DNA from: Zunongwangia endophytica
GTDB taxonomy: Bacteria > Bacteroidota > Bacteroidia > Flavobacteriales > Flavobacteriaceae
Assembly: GCF_030409505.1 (NCBI RefSeq)
Contig: NZ_JAUFPZ010000002.1
Span: forward strand, 1,805,501-1,869,500
DNA length: 64,000 nt
Reading direction: 5' to 3'
This document shows, in pieces, positions 17,685 to 27,123 of the stretch (position 1 is its first letter; the number at the start of each line of letters is the position of its first letter). Below the pieces are notes generated by a model. The model was not told the origin of the DNA and did no database searches. It was given only the letters and a program-made list of their open reading frames with translations. The position numbers and the translations under genes are program-made.

Positions 17685-19799
17685 TCAACTTTTCTTGTCT
17701 ACATTATTACCTAAATTTCGATAATCTATGTTTTCAGTTGGATCTGTGCCATTTAAGTACTCTTCAATATTAGTATATCCATCACCATCAAGATCCTGGC
17801 TTGCATCTCCAGAATTATTAGGATCAAGACCATATTTTATCTCCCATTGATCTGGCATACCGTCACCGTCGCTGTCAACAGGAATATCTTTTTTATTATA
17901 AGTAAGTTTCGGATATCCTCCAACTTCAGACACATTATTTACTATACCTGTTTTAGTTGTTGTTTGTCCTGTGCGAACTGTTTCTATTACGCGAGCATCG
18001 ACAGCGTCACGTCGAGGTAGTGTGGCTCCTACCTTTTCTAAAACAGCATCGAATGCATCATCTGCTGCTTGGTGCGGAGCAACTGGCCAACCTACGAAAG
18101 GTGTATTAACTCTAGCCAATGTTTTAAGTTCATCTACATTCGCCATTTCTGGACTTTGACCTCGCATACCTGCCCAATTATTATTAGTAACTTCTGTATT
18201 ATTATGCATTATATTACCTGCAACATACCACTTTCCAGGACGATCTGGAGATTCTTTATACCAATCACCTTCAGCCCAGGCACTTCCAGGGGAGTACATA
18301 TGACGCTCTTCAATACGTGCAAAAATTGATCGAATATTGTCTTCAGTAGCTGGCCCTGGTTTAAAATAGTTATTTATTAGGTTGATCATAGATGTTTCAT
18401 CTCCCCCGTCGATAGATCGGTGTCCCCAATTAAAAACAACATTATATCGAAAGTCAAATTCACCCGACATTCCAATTGAAGGATTTCTCGCCGTATTGCT
18501 GGCGAAAAGATTATGATGAAATGTAGATGGATTACCTCCCCAAGTACCTCCAAAAGCATGTCCTTTAGCGTTTAAGGCCTCACTCGAAATTGTCCATTGT
18601 ACAGTGATATGTTTAGATGGATCCTTTATTTGCGTAGTTTCATCCATGGATGGTCTCATATGTCTGTACAAAGATATATTTTCGTCCATTCCCCAACTTG
18701 TGGAACAATGATCTATAATTATGTGATGACTTGGGTTACCTCCAATATTGTCATCGCCCTGGCCTCCAGATGCTATACCTCTTCTAACTCTCAAATGTCT
18801 TAATATTACATTGTGAGTATTTATATTAAGAGTTCCGGCTATGCATATACCGTCTCCGGGAGCAGATTGACCTGCAATAGTTACATCCGGATTATCTAAA
18901 TTTAGATCCCCATCGATTTCGATGGTACCAGCTACACGAAAAATTATAATTCGAGCCCCTTTTGTTTCTAGTGCTTCACGTAAACTACCAGAACCTTTAT
19001 CATTTAAGTTTGTAACTGCAATTACTTTTCCTCCACGTCCTCCACTTGTAAACATTCCTGCTCCCCAAGCTCCTGGAAAAGCTGGTATTACTTCTTCGGG
19101 TAAACGAGGTGGATGCGGTGGTTCACTTTCAGCAAGTTTTTTTTCTTTCTCTTCTCTTCTCTTTTTCCAATCTTCACCTTCTTTAGCAAGATCGTATCCT
19201 CTAGAGGAAAGGTAATTATTTATTTTTCCTTTATATTTTCCAAACCACCAATGCTTTTTATGAGAAGACCCAGCATCCATAGCTTTCTCTCTAGCTTCTT
19301 TTAAATTTTTAAGAATAAAAGCTTTTTCTTCTTCTATTAATTGCGGAAGCATTTCTTGAAAAGCTAAGTATGTTTTTGGAACAACACTATAAGTCATCCC
19401 ATCCTTTACTTTTTCTATTTGATTTTTATCTAATTGCTTCGCTAAATCTTTCAAAAAAGAATTGTGTAATCTAGCGATTTCACCTTCTGATTTCTCTCTA
19501 ATTTCATCTACTTTTTCCTCGTATTTTTGGGGATAATCTTCTTTTGGAAATCTCTTCTGAATTTTTTCAACATCTTCATCTCTCTTTTCATGAACTTGAC
19601 TTAGGCTTCTATATTGCTCTGCTATTAAATTCCGAACATTCAAGCTTTTTTCTTGATTACTAATTTTAATATTATCTACAATTTTCTCTGCTCGCTTGTT
19701 TGTAACTTTTACATAGTCAGGATCAAAACCAACCTGGGCCTCCATCATGAAAAATGAAAGCATTCCTATAAGCAAAAAGAACATTTTCTTCATCTTCAT
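17685..19799 (-). CDS. DUF3826-PL1 fusion: pectate lyase with N-terminal DUF3826 domain
   Basis: Protein of 704 residues with a Sec signal (about 1-22). Residues about 27-205 match DUF3826: KVTNKRAEKIVDN, VKDGMTYSVVPKTY, AREKAMDAGSSHKKHWWFGK and YKGKINNYLSSRGYD. A charged linker (Lys/Glu, then PPHPPRLPEE) leads into a PL1 beta-helix starting at AFPGAWGAGMFTSGGRGG with IIIDHCSTSWGMDENIS and NPSIGMSGEFDFRYN, then a calcium-binding tail (DSDGDGMPDQWEIKYG, DLDGDGYTNIEEY). DUF3826 is usually a stand-alone secreted protein in pectin loci, so fusion to a lyase ties the domain to galacturonan. The start codon overlaps the preceding stop by one base (TAATG), and a strong hairpin follows the gene. Confidence 0.9.
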   Translation of the reverse strand: MKMKKMFFLLIGMLSFFMMEAQVGFDPDYVKVTNKRAEKIVDNIKISNQEKSLNVRNLIAEQYRSLSQVHEKRDEDVEKIQKRFPKEDYPQKYEEKVDEIREKSEGEIARLHNSFLKDLAKQLDKNQIEKVKDGMTYSVVPKTYLAFQEMLPQLIEEEKAFILKNLKEAREKAMDAGSSHKKHWWFGKYKGKINNYLSSRGYDLAKEGEDWKKRREEKEKKLAESEPPHPPRLPEEVIPAFPGAWGAGMFTSGGRGGKVIAVTNLNDKGSGSLREALETKGARIIIFRVAGTIEIDGDLNLDNPDVTIAGQSAPGDGICIAGTLNINTHNVILRHLRVRRGIASGGQGDDNIGGNPSHHIIIDHCSTSWGMDENISLYRHMRPSMDETTQIKDPSKHITVQWTISSEALNAKGHAFGGTWGGNPSTFHHNLFASNTARNPSIGMSGEFDFRYNVVFNWGHRSIDGGDETSMINLINNYFKPGPATEDNIRSIFARIEERHMYSPGSAWAEGDWYKESPDRPGKWYVAGNIMHNNTEVTNNNWAGMRGQSPEMANVDELKTLARVNTPFVGWPVAPHQAADDAFDAVLEKVGATLPRRDAVDARVIETVRTGQTTTKTGIVNNVSEVGGYPKLTYNKKDIPVDSDGDGMPDQWEIKYGLDPNNSGDASQDLDGDGYTNIEEYLNGTDPTENIDYRNLGNNVDKKS

Positions 19800-21517
19800 T
19801 ATTTTTTATAATTATTTAATCCATCTTCTAATTCTGCCAGTGTATCTCTATTATTACTAAGATTGCTCCAGTCGATAGTATTTTTAGAATCTATTCCATT
19901 AATATACATTTCAATATTTGTATAACCATCTCCATTAAAATCCTTTTTGGCATCGGAATAATCATTTGGATCAAGCCCTACAGCATTTTCATATGCATCT
20001 GGCATCCCATCTTTATCTGAATCTATATATTTTTCACCATTATAATCAGGATAGCCTCCAACCTGAGAAATATCTGTTATAATTCCATTTTTATAAGAAT
20101 CTGCAGGCAATCTTCTATGCTCGAATTGATAGAAAGAATCTGGATCTAATCCTTCTTTATAAATGGCTTTGCCAGTTTCTACTGTTTTAATTACTCGTTG
20201 ATCAACCTCATCTCTTTTTGGTAATTTTGCTCCTACATTTTCTAGAACGTGGTCATATGCTTCTAACGTTTGCATTATAGTAATATGAGGCATTGGTAAA
20301 GGTTGCTCTACTTTGATGGATGAAAACAAATGTTTGGACTCTTCATAAGTTAAAAGATTACCATCCTTACCTTCCATTTGTACTCCTCCATCCCAGTTAT
20401 TTTTTGTTACTTCTGGAAAGCCTTTTACAATATTGCCATTTACATAAGCTCTTCCAAAAAGAAGTGTATCTAGATCACTTAAGCCACCTTCAGGCTTAAG
20501 AATACGATGGGCTACAGGTTGATCTTTTGGAGTTACAGGCCCAGGTTGATAATAATTATTGATAATATTATATTTTGCCTTATAATCTCCTCCATCTGTA
20601 GTTCTATGACTCCAGTTAAAAACTACATTATTCACAAAATTGAATATACCATTCCATCCAATCGATGGATTTCTTCCGGCATTACTTGCCCATAGATTTC
20701 GCATAAACGAACAATTCTCTCCACCTAAAGTACTTCCTAAAGAGTGATTATAAGTATCTAATCCTTCCGAAAATATACTATTCTGGATAGTAACGTTTAC
20801 GGTCCCTAATTTTTCCTGATCATATTCGCCACCAGGACTATACATATGTCTATAAATAGACATATTTTCGTCTAATCCCCAACTGGCCGATACATGATCT
20901 ATCATAATATTTCCTACGGGATTACCACCTATAGCATCATCCCTTCTTCCCACAAAAGTTTCCCCTCTACGAAAACGCATATGACGTATGATTACATCGT
21001 GAGTATCGATCCAAACCGTTTCACCAGCTATCACTACTCCATCACCTGGGGCCGTCTGGCCTGCAATTGTAATATAGGGAGCGCGAACGATTAGAGGTGT
21101 TTTTAATTTGATTATACCTGCTACATTAAAGACAATTGTACGTGCTCCACCTTTTTCACAAGCCCACCTGAAAGAACCAGGCCCACCATCGTTTAAATTG
21201 GTTACTGTATAAATTTCTCCTCCTCGGCCTCCATAGGTAAACATGCCTCCACCTTCGGCTCCTGGAAAAGAAGGTATTTTCGCTTGCGGTATATCTGTAG
21301 ATCTATACGCCCAAGGAACGTAAGGCTTTCCTTCTTTTACTTCTTTTTGAACTACTTTAAAAGCTTCCTTCCAGACTTCATCGGAATGTTTGTAAGCTTC
21401 TTCTTTTATTTCTTTTTCCTTCGCTCTATCTTCTTCCGTAAGGCTAGGGTATTGTGCATGTACTGTGCTAAATATTCCAAAGAAAAATAGGGCTTTGAAC
21501 AAATATTTTCTAATCAT
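19799..21517 (-). CDS. PL1 pectate lyase with C-terminal calcium-binding repeats
   Basis: Protein of 572 residues with a Sec signal (about 1-22). It has the same architecture as the PL1 at 15704-17398: charged helical N-terminus, PL1 beta-helix (FPGAEGGGMFTYGGRGGEIY, YITIAGQTAPGDGVVIAGE, IMIDHVSASWGLDENMS, NPSIGWNGIFNFVNN) and an Asp-rich tail (DSDKDGMPDAYENAVG, DFNGDGYTNIEMY). The shared RRLPADSYKNGIIT-type segment marks the two as duplicates. In the usual IDHCS motif the Cys is Val here. Expected role is endo-cleavage of homogalacturonan at the cell surface or in the periplasm. It lies after the hairpin that follows susD, so its expression may be lower than that of susCD. Confidence 0.92.
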   Translation of the reverse strand: MIRKYLFKALFFFGIFSTVHAQYPSLTEEDRAKEKEIKEEAYKHSDEVWKEAFKVVQKEVKEGKPYVPWAYRSTDIPQAKIPSFPGAEGGGMFTYGGRGGEIYTVTNLNDGGPGSFRWACEKGGARTIVFNVAGIIKLKTPLIVRAPYITIAGQTAPGDGVVIAGETVWIDTHDVIIRHMRFRRGETFVGRRDDAIGGNPVGNIMIDHVSASWGLDENMSIYRHMYSPGGEYDQEKLGTVNVTIQNSIFSEGLDTYNHSLGSTLGGENCSFMRNLWASNAGRNPSIGWNGIFNFVNNVVFNWSHRTTDGGDYKAKYNIINNYYQPGPVTPKDQPVAHRILKPEGGLSDLDTLLFGRAYVNGNIVKGFPEVTKNNWDGGVQMEGKDGNLLTYEESKHLFSSIKVEQPLPMPHITIMQTLEAYDHVLENVGAKLPKRDEVDQRVIKTVETGKAIYKEGLDPDSFYQFEHRRLPADSYKNGIITDISQVGGYPDYNGEKYIDSDKDGMPDAYENAVGLDPNDYSDAKKDFNGDGYTNIEMYINGIDSKNTIDWSNLSNNRDTLAELEDGLNNYKK

Positions 21518-21560
21518 TAAAAGATAATTTTAAATTCTAAATTTTCGGAAATAGAAAAGA

Positions 21561-21586
21561 AACTTATCTCAAAAAAGAGATAAGTT
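21561..21586 (-). terminator. Hairpin between susD and the downstream PL1 (terminator or attenuator)
   Basis: A perfect 10-bp inverted repeat (AACTTATCTC and GAGATAAGTT) with a 6-base loop sits in the 94-base gap after susD. On the minus strand it is followed by a T-rich stretch (TTCTTTTCTATTT). Because the PL1 genes downstream have no copy of the conserved promoter, partial readthrough is the likely purpose, giving more SusCD than lyase. The stem is AT-rich, so termination is probably incomplete. Confidence 0.6.
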
Positions 21587-21611
21587 CTTTCTATATTAGG
21601 TTAAATAAAAA

Positions 21612-23588
21612 TTAATTAAGCGGATCAAATGTTCCTCCCCAACCTACGGTTTGTTCCAAATATGGATTTGTATCTATCAAATCTTGATATATTCCCAAGA
21701 AGTAATACTCGTTATACCAAGAAAATGTCCAGTTATTATCTGTTGGATCTAAATTATCTCTAACCTGAATCCTAAAATAATTATCTCTCAACCAATCCGC
21801 ATATTCATCTTGATTGGATATACCTTCTGGAAATTCATTCGGTTCTCTATTCACAACCGGAGCTATTCCTTCCCCGTTTGGTTCAAAAGGATCATCTGTA
21901 CCAATATAATCATCACCATTTTCGTCTTGAGCTATAAAATAGAAACCTGTTCTTCTTGTTCCATCGATAGGATCTAATCCCAATCTAGTACAAGTTCCAA
22001 AGTCATCATTAAATAGCATCCACCGTTTTAAAGTATAGTACCTTTTCTGTCTTTCGTAGGCTAATTCTACCTGTCTTTCTTTTACCACAGCTCCAAATAA
22101 TTCATCTCTAGAATTCACATCAGCTAAACCGAAACTTCCATCTAGATTTTCTAAGCCTGCACGTTCTCGAATTTCCATGATACCCTGTTTTCCTTCTTCC
22201 AAATTATTTATTCCAATAGCTGATTCGGCAAGATTCAAAACTACTTCGGCAAATCGTAATTCTATATAATCGTTTCCAGACTGTGTAAAACGATCTGAAT
22301 TTGATGCATCAGAATTTGTCATCTTTTTAACATAAAAACCACTAGCATTGGCAGCATCATCCGTATCTTCATTTGGCTGATCTATGCCTTGTTCGCTAAA
22401 CCAAGTATAATTCCAAGATCTATAATCCGGATCTTCTGCATAAGGATAATTATCGCCAGGAAAAACGAAAGTAGCATAAAATCTAGGATCCCTATTTTTA
22501 TAAAAATTTTGTATATCATAGTCATAAATGTCAGATTCTCCAATAGGCTTACCATCCTTCATAGGGAACGCATCAACTGTTTGTTTTGTTGGTTTAGCTT
22601 GATAAAAAGACGGCTGATCACTCGGTCTGTTAACAGTCTCCCAACCACTATTCATTTGTCTATCGTTTGTTATAGTATTAAAACTCCAAACCCAAACTGC
22701 TTCTGGATTACCAACTTCCTGATCCCAAATGTCCGCCCATTCTCCTTGAAATAAATCAAATCCATTTGCTTCAAGAATATTACGAGCTTCTAAATTTACT
22801 TCATAAGCAGACTGCCAACGCTCTTGTTCATCATCTCTATTAAACTGAGGACTCGCCCACAATAATGCGGCTCTTCCCTTTAATGCTGCTGCTGTTCCGC
22901 TCGTTACACGTCCCCAATCGGCAGCATCACTCCATCTTCCTGGCAGCAACTGTTTTGCCATATCTAAATCCGACATTGCTTGTCCCAAAGTTTCCTCAGC
23001 AGATGACCTTGATGTTTGACCGGCTGGATCTACAATTGGGTTCTGAGCCTCTAATTCAATTGGAACACCACCATACCAACTTGCTAAATCCAAATATTGA
23101 TAACCACGCCAAAAATACATTTGACCTTTGAGGTAATTTTTAGCATCCTCATCCATGGTATCATAATCGTCTACGTTATTTATAAATAAATTAATCTGTC
23201 GTATTCTAGTATATGTGGTATTTTCAATTTTTGATGTCATTTTTCGACCTATGTAATCCCAAGCATGGTATTCATTTGGCGAAATGGTTGCCCATTCTTG
23301 ATTCCATCTGGTTTGACCATAATACTCATCACTAGTTTGTAATAAATCATCGTTATGCGAGTGATACCACCATTGTGGCACATTACCGTCGTTAGGTAAA
23401 AAAAGAGAATAGACATAGTCTACATAAGCCCTAGCTCTCAATTCATCTTGAAATACTTGTTCATTTACTCCTGTCCAATCCTGTTTTTCTTGGAGAAACT
23501 CATCACTACAAGAGCTCACCATCAAAACAAATGCAAGTAAATATAAGCTGTTTAGATTTTTTATATTAAATGTTTTCATTGTATTCAT
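21612..23588 (-). CDS. susD: SusD/RagB-family surface glycan-binding lipoprotein
   Basis: SusD-like partner of the adjacent SusC. It has a lipobox (LMVSSC) after a short signal, and SusD landmarks: an N-terminal SusD-like domain (RAYVDYVYSLFLP), TPR-like helices (AKNYLKGQMYFWRGYQYLDLASWYGGVPI) and the C-terminal RagB region (FAEVVLNLAESAIG, ERQVELAYERQKRYYTLKRW). It caps the SusC channel and binds the oligosaccharide at the cell surface. The open frame extends upstream to 23654 inside susC, but Met at 23588 (or 23579, three codons later) gives a proper lipoprotein signal and lies 8 bases after the susC stop, so I chose 23588. Length about 658 residues. Confidence 0.95.
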   Translation of the reverse strand: MNTMKTFNIKNLNSLYLLAFVLMVSSCSDEFLQEKQDWTGVNEQVFQDELRARAYVDYVYSLFLPNDGNVPQWWYHSHNDDLLQTSDEYYGQTRWNQEWATISPNEYHAWDYIGRKMTSKIENTTYTRIRQINLFINNVDDYDTMDEDAKNYLKGQMYFWRGYQYLDLASWYGGVPIELEAQNPIVDPAGQTSRSSAEETLGQAMSDLDMAKQLLPGRWSDAADWGRVTSGTAAALKGRAALLWASPQFNRDDEQERWQSAYEVNLEARNILEANGFDLFQGEWADIWDQEVGNPEAVWVWSFNTITNDRQMNSGWETVNRPSDQPSFYQAKPTKQTVDAFPMKDGKPIGESDIYDYDIQNFYKNRDPRFYATFVFPGDNYPYAEDPDYRSWNYTWFSEQGIDQPNEDTDDAANASGFYVKKMTNSDASNSDRFTQSGNDYIELRFAEVVLNLAESAIGINNLEEGKQGIMEIRERAGLENLDGSFGLADVNSRDELFGAVVKERQVELAYERQKRYYTLKRWMLFNDDFGTCTRLGLDPIDGTRRTGFYFIAQDENGDDYIGTDDPFEPNGEGIAPVVNREPNEFPEGISNQDEYADWLRDNYFRIQVRDNLDPTDNNWTFSWYNEYYFLGIYQDLIDTNPYLEQTVGWGGTFDPLN

Positions 23589-23596
23589 TTTTAAAT

Positions 23597-26500
23597 TTAT
23601 GGTCTGATATTTAACCCTAAAGAAAATGTTTGCAGTATTGGATATCCTCCCCATGCACTATTAGCACTTTTATAAGAGTATGGATTATAAAAATTGAAAG
23701 GATTAAGAGCAGTTAATCGGACACTTAAAGACGAAAGATTTAAATTTTCTGCTGTTTCCCTAGGTAAAGAATACCCCACATTTAAGTTCGGCATAGTGAA
23801 ACGAAAGCTACTAACTCTCCAAAACTCTGAAGGTACCGCATTTATGTCGGAAAAATATGGATTAGGCATTTTTCCATTTGGATTAGTATCTGGATTATAA
23901 ATGTCATTCCATATACTTGGAACGCTAGCGAAATTTTGGTTGATTTCTGAATTAATATCAATATCTCTCGCATCTATAGCATCGAAGCCTCCCCAAGACA
24001 TTCCGAGCGTTGCTTGAATACTAAAATTCTTATATTTTAATCTAATTGTTGAACCTATTCCGTATCTATTATTAGGTTTTTCTAATTCTACACGATCATT
24101 TTCATTAATAATCCCATCAGGCTCTGCAAATTCACCATCTCCAAGATGCTCTCCTCTTACATCTCGATAATAAAGCATTCCTGGTCTCAAATCTTCTGTA
24201 GGGATTCCAAAAACCTGCTGAATATTGTATTGATCTACATAAGCATCTATGTCTGCTTGATCTTTGAACATTCCTAAATAATCGTAACCCCATGTTCCTA
24301 CTTCGGCCATCTCTCCTTGGCTTGCATTCCACGGCAAAACAGATGTTTCATCAAAGTTACCTACCAATACTTTATTAGTACTCCATCCACTATTAACATC
24401 TATTCCGTAACTAAAGTCTTGTCCAATATTATCTTGCCAACCTAAAGAGATTTCTCCACCCCAGAAATTTACTTCACCATAATTTTCAGCTGCAACAGTG
24501 CCTCCTATAGAAAATGGTACAGCCCCTGTTCTTTCAATTAGCATATTTCTTCCCTGATTATAAAAGGCATCTACAGTGACATTTAACCTTCTATCAAAAA
24601 ACTGCATATCAATTCCCAAATTATTTTTATAATCGTCACTCCATACAGCATCTCTATTAGGCGAAAGTTCCATTTTAAAACCATCGGTTCGCGGCGAATC
24701 GCCTCCAAAAACTCCTCCTTTCGCTAATTGGAACGTGTAACGCTGTCTCCATGCCCACATTTTTGTATCATCCTTCCCTAATTTACCGTGAGAGAATCTA
24801 ATTTTAAGAAAATCTAACACATCCGAGTTAAAGAAATTTTCTTTTGAAATAATCCATCCTCCAGAAATTGAATAAAAATGTCCCCAATAATTCTCTGGAG
24901 CAAATTTTGTTGATGCATCTGATCGGTATAGAAATTCAAATAAATATTTATCATTATATCTGTAATTTAACCTACCAACATAAGACAATGAACCTGATTC
25001 ATACTTCCAGGTATACCCATCTACATTTCCAAAAGCGGAATTAAATTGACCATTAGAATCTGGAGCGACCTCTTCTCTTAAAACTTGTTGCTGTGTACCT
25101 TCAGTTTCTCCTCTCTCTATGGTTGCTAAAGCCCCAATAGCATGTTTACCAAATGTTTGATTATACGTTCCGACGAAATTGTATTGTTCCGAAAAATTAT
25201 CAGAATTTCTATAAAAAATGCGATCACCATTTTCAACTTCTATAGGTTCACCAATTATTTGAGCATCCGGAAGATATATATGACCATTATCGCCGCTGGT
25301 TTCAAAATTGTAAAGCTCATAAATAGTTCCTAATTGGCTGAGCTTTCCCGTCCCCATATTTCTACCATAAGTTGCTCTAAATGAGAGGCCATCTACAAAG
25401 GGCACCTCATATTCAAGATTCATATTAAATGTGAGTGTTTGGTCTTGATTTTCGGCGTAATTATTTAGGTTTTGAATAGCGAAATAATGATATCCATCAC
25501 CACCAACACCTCCATCCGGAATATTTACAGGCAATCCATTAATATACGGCGGAATGTATCTCGGAGCTCTTAAAAGGCTATTATAATCATCTTCTGCATT
25601 TTCACCAGTTACTTTATTGAAGGTCGATGAACGATTAGAAAAATTCCCGGAAACCTGTAAATTTGCATTCAATCCTGATGCTATATCTACACTCGTTCCT
25701 GCTCGAAATGTCCATTTGTCATAATCTACTTCAGATAAATTGCCTGTTTGCTGATAATAAGAAGCACCTCCAAAATAAGTAGCGCCTTCGGCTCCCCCAC
25801 TAACATTAACAGAATGTCTTTGAGTAGTAGCAGAAGACCAAGCTCGATCAAGCCAATCGTATTCATTATTTTCAAAATAAGCGATTTCATCATCAGAGAA
25901 AAAATAGTTTGCACTATTACTATCATCCCTACTTACATTTGGATTACCGTAGGGACCGTTTAGTTCGTTTATGAATCGAGCATATTCTGCAGCACTTAGC
26001 ATTTTTGTTCGTTCCTGCTCATCTGTTATACCATACGAACCATTGTAACTAAACTGAGGAGGTCCAGCCTGTCCACGTTTGGTTTTAATTACAACCGCTC
26101 CATTAGCTCCTCTAGATCCATAAACAGCGGCAGCGGCATCTTTTAAGATACTAATACTCTGCACTTCTGATGGATCAAGCTGATTGAACAAAGTGTTATC
26201 GTTTCTTCCTTGAGCATCAATTTGTAAAACCCCATCAATAATATACAAAGGCTGGTTGTTTCCTCCATCTTTAGACAGTGTTATAGGGTTTCTTATAGTC
26301 AAAGTAGGTTTTAGGCCAGGTCTAACTGATCCCCCAGAGATATTCACCCCTGGCAATTTCCCTCTCAGGGCTGTAGCGAGGTTTCCTACGGGTAAATCTT
26401 CAATTTCTTCCATATCTACAGTCTCTACAGCGCCAGTTAGATGCTCCCTTTTCTGCTCACCGTAACCTACCACAACTACATCATCTAGTTGCTCATTGTC

Positions 26501-26803
26501 GTCGCTTAAAACAACATCTATATTCCGCTCTCCTCCTATATAACGCTCTGTTGTTTTCATTCCAATAAAAGAAAATACCAGTGTATCCCTTCCATAAGCT
26601 CTAATAGTGTAACGACCATCCATATCTGTCACAACACCATTCTGTGTTCCTTTTACGAAAACATTTACACCTGGTAAAATATCTCCTCCTGAATCTGTTA
26701 CATTACCGGATATTGATCTTTGATCATTAAGATCCTGAGCATATATCAGGAATCCACATAAGCAAAGAAAAACCGTAAATACCTTTGTAGTTATTTGTTT
26801 CAT
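23597..26803 (-). CDS. susC: SusC/RagA-family TonB-dependent glycan importer
   Basis: Protein of 1068 residues: Sec signal (about 1-22), a carboxypeptidase-regulatory-like domain (SISGNVTDSGGDILPGVNVF, about 30-110), a plug with VVVGYGEQKREHLTGAVETV and QPLYIIDGVL, then a 22-strand-type barrel ending in TFSLGLNIRP. It imports oligosaccharides across the outer membrane using TonB energy, with SusD as lid. It is the only SusC in the window, so all the depolymerases here probably feed this one channel. It is preceded by a 320-base intergenic region with the best promoter match of the locus and a leader of about 125 nt that the other operons lack. Confidence 0.97.
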   Translation of the reverse strand: MKQITTKVFTVFLCLCGFLIYAQDLNDQRSISGNVTDSGGDILPGVNVFVKGTQNGVVTDMDGRYTIRAYGRDTLVFSFIGMKTTERYIGGERNIDVVLSDDNEQLDDVVVVGYGEQKREHLTGAVETVDMEEIEDLPVGNLATALRGKLPGVNISGGSVRPGLKPTLTIRNPITLSKDGGNNQPLYIIDGVLQIDAQGRNDNTLFNQLDPSEVQSISILKDAAAAVYGSRGANGAVVIKTKRGQAGPPQFSYNGSYGITDEQERTKMLSAAEYARFINELNGPYGNPNVSRDDSNSANYFFSDDEIAYFENNEYDWLDRAWSSATTQRHSVNVSGGAEGATYFGGASYYQQTGNLSEVDYDKWTFRAGTSVDIASGLNANLQVSGNFSNRSSTFNKVTGENAEDDYNSLLRAPRYIPPYINGLPVNIPDGGVGGDGYHYFAIQNLNNYAENQDQTLTFNMNLEYEVPFVDGLSFRATYGRNMGTGKLSQLGTIYELYNFETSGDNGHIYLPDAQIIGEPIEVENGDRIFYRNSDNFSEQYNFVGTYNQTFGKHAIGALATIERGETEGTQQQVLREEVAPDSNGQFNSAFGNVDGYTWKYESGSLSYVGRLNYRYNDKYLFEFLYRSDASTKFAPENYWGHFYSISGGWIISKENFFNSDVLDFLKIRFSHGKLGKDDTKMWAWRQRYTFQLAKGGVFGGDSPRTDGFKMELSPNRDAVWSDDYKNNLGIDMQFFDRRLNVTVDAFYNQGRNMLIERTGAVPFSIGGTVAAENYGEVNFWGGEISLGWQDNIGQDFSYGIDVNSGWSTNKVLVGNFDETSVLPWNASQGEMAEVGTWGYDYLGMFKDQADIDAYVDQYNIQQVFGIPTEDLRPGMLYYRDVRGEHLGDGEFAEPDGIINENDRVELEKPNNRYGIGSTIRLKYKNFSIQATLGMSWGGFDAIDARDIDINSEINQNFASVPSIWNDIYNPDTNPNGKMPNPYFSDINAVPSEFWRVSSFRFTMPNLNVGYSLPRETAENLNLSSLSVRLTALNPFNFYNPYSYKSANSAWGGYPILQTFSLGLNIRP

Positions 26804-26888
26804 AGGTATTAGTTATTTTTTGTTAATAAAAATTAAAGATTTGTTAGTTAAACGAATTCAAACGATTTCGTAATTATAAAAAGCTACT

Positions 26889-26905
26889 AAAACGTTAACG
26901 ATTTT
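26889..26905. repeat. Palindrome in the susC leader (operator-like)
   Basis: An 8-bp perfect palindrome CGTTAACG flanked by AAAA and, after one extra base, TTTT. It lies between the predicted transcription start and the susC start codon. Position and symmetry suit a repressor operator, but no regulator in the window can be tied to it. Confidence 0.4.
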
Positions 26906-26934
26906 ATTTTTTTAGAAAACTTTAATAATTATTT

Positions 26935-26979
26935 CAAATATATATATGAGACTTGCATAACCTATCCTGCACTATACTG
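26935..26979 (-). promoter_or_regulatory. Conserved locus promoter module, copy E (susCD operon)
   Basis: Minus-strand element CAGTATAGTGCAGGATA (26979-26963), followed 21 bases after its CAGGAT core by TATATTTG (26942-26935), an exact match to the Bacteroidetes -7 consensus TAnnTTTG. Spacing is the same as in the other copies. The CAGGAT core lies where a -33 TTTG would be expected, which suggests an activator-dependent promoter. The leader to the susC start is about 125 nt. Confidence 0.75.
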
Positions 26980-27123
26980 CTCAAAGTATTTAAATCCAGT
27001 AATTTATTACGAAAACATCAAATTAAAGCTTAGATTAAAAGAAAATATTAATTCTATTTATTAAAATTTTCGACTTTAGACAAGATCAAATGATGCCATC
27101 GTTATTTAGACGAATTTTAGCAT

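Larger units (their letters stand above)
26804..27123 (-). promoter_or_regulatory. susC upstream region: promoter, long leader and two palindromes
   Basis: This is the only gap over 300 bases. From the susC side it holds a leader of roughly 125 nt, in which two palindromes are visible: 26889-26905, centred on CGTTAACG with A/T arms, and an imperfect CGAANTC / GANTTCG inverted repeat at 26853-26870. The conserved promoter module follows at 26935-26979. The remaining 26980-27123, just after the GH127 stop, is AT-rich with no convincing open frame and no strong terminator. The palindromes have the CG-centred look of LacI-family operators, which is inference. Confidence 0.6.

Noticed and set aside
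22389..22754. Plus-strand open frames such as 22389-22754 and 13495-13815
   Set aside because: They lie antisense to well-supported genes, show no recognisable domains and have low-complexity, shadow-like composition.
23589..23654. Longer SusD start overlapping the end of susC
   Set aside because: The extra 22 residues lie inside susC and would bury the lipoprotein signal; Met at 23588 or 23579 gives a normal signal and spacing.
26980..27123. Possible small gene or terminator after GH127
   Set aside because: Only weak AT-rich pairing and no plausible open frame.
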